Shown here piece by piece: positions 61,959-64,000 of a stretch of 64,000 bases of DNA. Source of the DNA: Cichorium intybus (lineage: Eukaryota > Streptophyta > Magnoliopsida > Asterales > Asteraceae); the NCBI GenBank assembly GCA_023525715.1, contig CM042010.1, positions 68,040,894 through 68,104,893 on the forward strand, written 5' to 3'. A program made the position numbers and the translations under genes. The notes beneath the pieces were generated by a model. The model made no database searches. It was not told the origin of the DNA and saw nothing but the letters and a program-made list of their open reading frames with translations. Within the stretch, counting starts at the first letter, position 1; each line of letters opens with the position of its first letter.

Positions 61959-62031
<73 letters not shown>
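61959..62031. repeat. (GA)n microsatellite in the right inverted arm
   Basis: About 36 GA units lie in the right arm of the MULE-type element. The matching place in the left arm (about 25976-25988) has only about six CT units. Confidence 0.93.
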
Positions 62032-62034
<3 letters not shown>

Positions 62035-62271
62035 TTTTAGATTTAAATATAAATAATAATTACTTAGTTAATTAATTAAAAATAATAAATATATAATAAA
62101 CTAATTAAAAGAAAAAATAAAAATGTAATATAGTCAATTAAGGTATGGTAGGAGCAAACGCATAACAAAACAACATAATAAGAACAGTCCGAGTTAAAAA
62201 AAAATTAAAGACCAAACGCGTAAATTACTAGAAACCACATGGACCATTTGTGTAGTTTACTCTAATAAAAA

Positions 62272-62990
62272 AGTAATATAATTAATTTAGTGATAACTAT
62301 TGTAATTAATTACCAATAAAAATAATTAATGATTTTGAAAACAATCATTGACCCAAAATAAACCAATAAAAAACGGTCAAATAATGGAATAAATCCCTTT
62401 GAAAGATCAATCCCCTCTCATGTTTGTTAAATATTAAATACATCCTAGTTTAGGATATAACAGTGTAAATATTCATACGGGTGCTGATAAAAACCTTTCA
62501 TTCTACATACTAGGTTTACTTTTTTTTATGTAATGATTGTGTCATTAAATAATTATATTACTATATAATGATTATGTCTTTTTAATCATGTCATTAAGTA
62601 ATGATTGCTTTATTAATTAATTATTACATTAACTTTTTATTTTATTTTTTTCAATTAATTGTTACAGTAATTTTAAATTATTATAGAAATTTTTTTATAA
62701 ATTCCACATTTAAACATTAGTCTCACTAGATTTTAAAAATATAACCCATAAACCATATTTTGACTCGTTAAAAATAACAATAATGATATACGTAATTTCA
62801 TTTATTTTTGTCAAGTACCTAACAAAATATAATCAATTACAATATTGTAGCAAATTACCAATAATGATATACATAATTTATTTTTTGACTCATCAAGAAT
62901 AAATGTTTCTAAATGGGAGGGTTTCCCAAAAATGATTATGTATTTAATTTTTTATTTGAAAAACCATTACTTTACTTATTTTTTATAGAA
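62272..62990. other. AT-rich stretch, nothing recognised
   Basis: Low-complexity A/T with repeated TGATTATGTCATTAA-like words near 62530-62630. No gene or element end is seen. Confidence 0.5.
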
Positions 62991-62994
62991 AATC

Positions 62995-63186
62995 TAGGGG
63001 TGTTGAAAAAAAAACGAAACCGAATAAATCAACCGAACCAAATAACTGTTTGGTTTATTCAGATGCCCTTAATTGGTTTTCGGTTCGGTGTTTGGTTTAA
63101 TCGATTAACCGAACCTTATTCGGTTCAATTGTCGGTTATATTTTTGAATGTTCGGTTTAACCGAAATAACCGAATAAGTCTTACGG

Positions 63187-63238
<52 letters not shown>
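62995..63238. repeat. CGGTT-rich repeat followed by (AT)n
   Basis: A run of CGGTTTAACCGAA and GGTTCGGT words is followed by an (AT)n tract of about 50 bp (63189-63238). The beginning AGGGGTGTTGAAAAAAA resembles ends of some hAT-type MITEs, but a second end and a target duplication were not found. The ORF 62913-63251 is not a gene. Confidence 0.55.
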
Positions 63239-63241
<3 letters not shown>

Positions 63242-64000
63242 ATCTGTTTGAAGAAAATTAAATGAATATGTATAATATGATTTAAAGTAGTCTACTTAGG
63301 CTTATTTTTCAAAACCGAATTATTTAGCTATCGTTGGTATAAATTTAATTATATTGGTTTAATAATGCTAAATTCGAATACATCTAAAAAAGTTATCGTT
63401 ATAATTTCTATGTAATCATTAACTTTATTGATTTATTAAAAAAGGGAGGTGTATGATTTTTCCATCGTCTTGAAAATTTATATATTTGTTTAATTCCCGT
63501 CTTTTTTTGACGGGGATGTACGTTTTTTGTTTATAAACGTTACACGCTGCTTATCATTTTTTTTTGGCCTTCTTTTCGGATTCCTTAATTTCGGGTTTTC
63601 ACACGGGTTGTAGGGATTTTCCGGGTTCTTTTCGGATTCTTTAATTATTCGTTTCACACGTGTTCTTTGAGGCTGCCTTCTTCTGCGATTCTTGTCGCTT
63701 CATCTTCTTTCGTTCGTTGTTGGCTTGCTTGCTGTGCCGCTGTGGTGAATACCAGTCGGCAACGGGTTCTTGCATCGTAACCGGTTGTCTGTCGTCTCTG
63801 CATGTGGGTGGGCTGCTCTCCTCTTTCATCGGCGTCTTTCTGACTGTTGTTTGCGAAGGTTACATCTTCAACTTCGTTTTCCCATGCTTGAACTTTCGAT
63901 TGTTGGTTTGCTTTCCATGGATATTCCGACTAGGGCTACGAGAAGGTTTAGTTTCTGAAATAGATAAAGTCGTTGATGCTGTTTCCGTCACTTTAGGACC
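63239..64000. other. Right edge, GC-richer from about 63480, nature unknown
   Basis: The first part is AT-rich. From about 63540 the sequence looks more like gene or leader DNA (for example GGCTGCTCTCCTCTTTCATC). Short frames at 63641-63829 (minus) and 63770-63958 (plus) overlap and show no known domain. The stretch could be the start of a gene or element continuing beyond the window. Confidence 0.35.

Larger units (their letters stand above)
25739..62262. mobile_element. MULE-type element with long inverted repeats, split by the Copia nest
   Basis: The left end starts GAGTAAATTACATTAACGG and the complement of the right end starts GAGTAAACTACACAAATGG. Similarity of the inverted arms runs about 300 bp, through (T)TAATTAATTTATTATA-like sequence and a CT-rich tract to CTAAACCCACTC. 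Flanks TAATAGAAA (25730-25738) and TAATAAAAA (62263-62271) form a 9-bp target duplication with one mismatch. Without the Copia insertion the element is about 1.45 kb. The middle (26040-26182 and 61267-61930) has no transposase. A fragment of the same family is at 6405-6480. Confidence 0.8.

Noticed and set aside
63641..63958. Overlapping short frames at the right edge as a gene start
   Set aside because: No domain, overlapping on both strands, and the sequence is cut by the window. Listed only as unknown.

Overview
This is a plant nuclear window. It holds one intron-bearing nuclear gene for a chloroplast protein, and otherwise AT-rich repeats dominated by LTR retrotransposons with initiator-tRNA-Met primer sites, MULE and hAT elements and a Helitron. 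The style of the repeats suggests a eudicot, perhaps Asteraceae, but that is an inference and not proven here.

Layout. 1-2187: minus-strand Gypsy-like LTR with short tandem arrays. 2188-5698: decayed short-LTR Copia element. 7126-9168: the one convincing intact host gene, a five-exon HHL1 orthologue (photosystem II photoprotection) on the minus strand, with a Tourist-like MITE in its last intron and a G-box/TATA promoter. 9981-15372: Gypsy LTR remnant with a 686-bp duplication and palindrome arrays, then two Copia LTR/3' ends in tandem, one holding a MULE-type MITE. 15373-17345: a broken partial copy of HHL1 split by a 1.5-kb hAT element with a perfect 8-bp target duplication. 18177-20783: LTR with a small hAT MITE. 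20784-25260: degenerate MULE transposase with a C-terminal OTU-like domain, split by two LTR insertions.

25739-62262 is one deep nest. A roughly 1.45-kb MULE-type element with long inverted repeats (9-bp TSD, one mismatch) was hit by a Tork/Tnt1-like Copia (26188-61261, TSD GATTA). That Copia was hit by two elements: a Gypsy element with 3.1-kb LTRs (27907-47984, TSD GAAGC) and a non-coding LARD-like element with 3.3-kb LTRs (49165-59051, TSD TTCTC). The 3.1-kb-LTR Gypsy contains, antisense to itself, an intron-retaining RWP-RK transcription-factor gene with one nonsense codon, then a 2.4-kb Helitron inserted in an (AT)n tract, then an old LTR remnant into which a young chromodomain Gypsy (36371-44471, TSD CCACT, two 1554-bp LTRs) inserted.

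The most interesting object is the RWP-RK gene: a regulatory gene carried, with spliceable introns, between the LTRs of a retrotransposon. 62272-64000 holds AT-rich DNA, a CGGTT-rich repeat, an (AT)n tract and a GC-richer stretch of unknown nature. I recognised no rRNA or tRNA gene and no CRISPR array.
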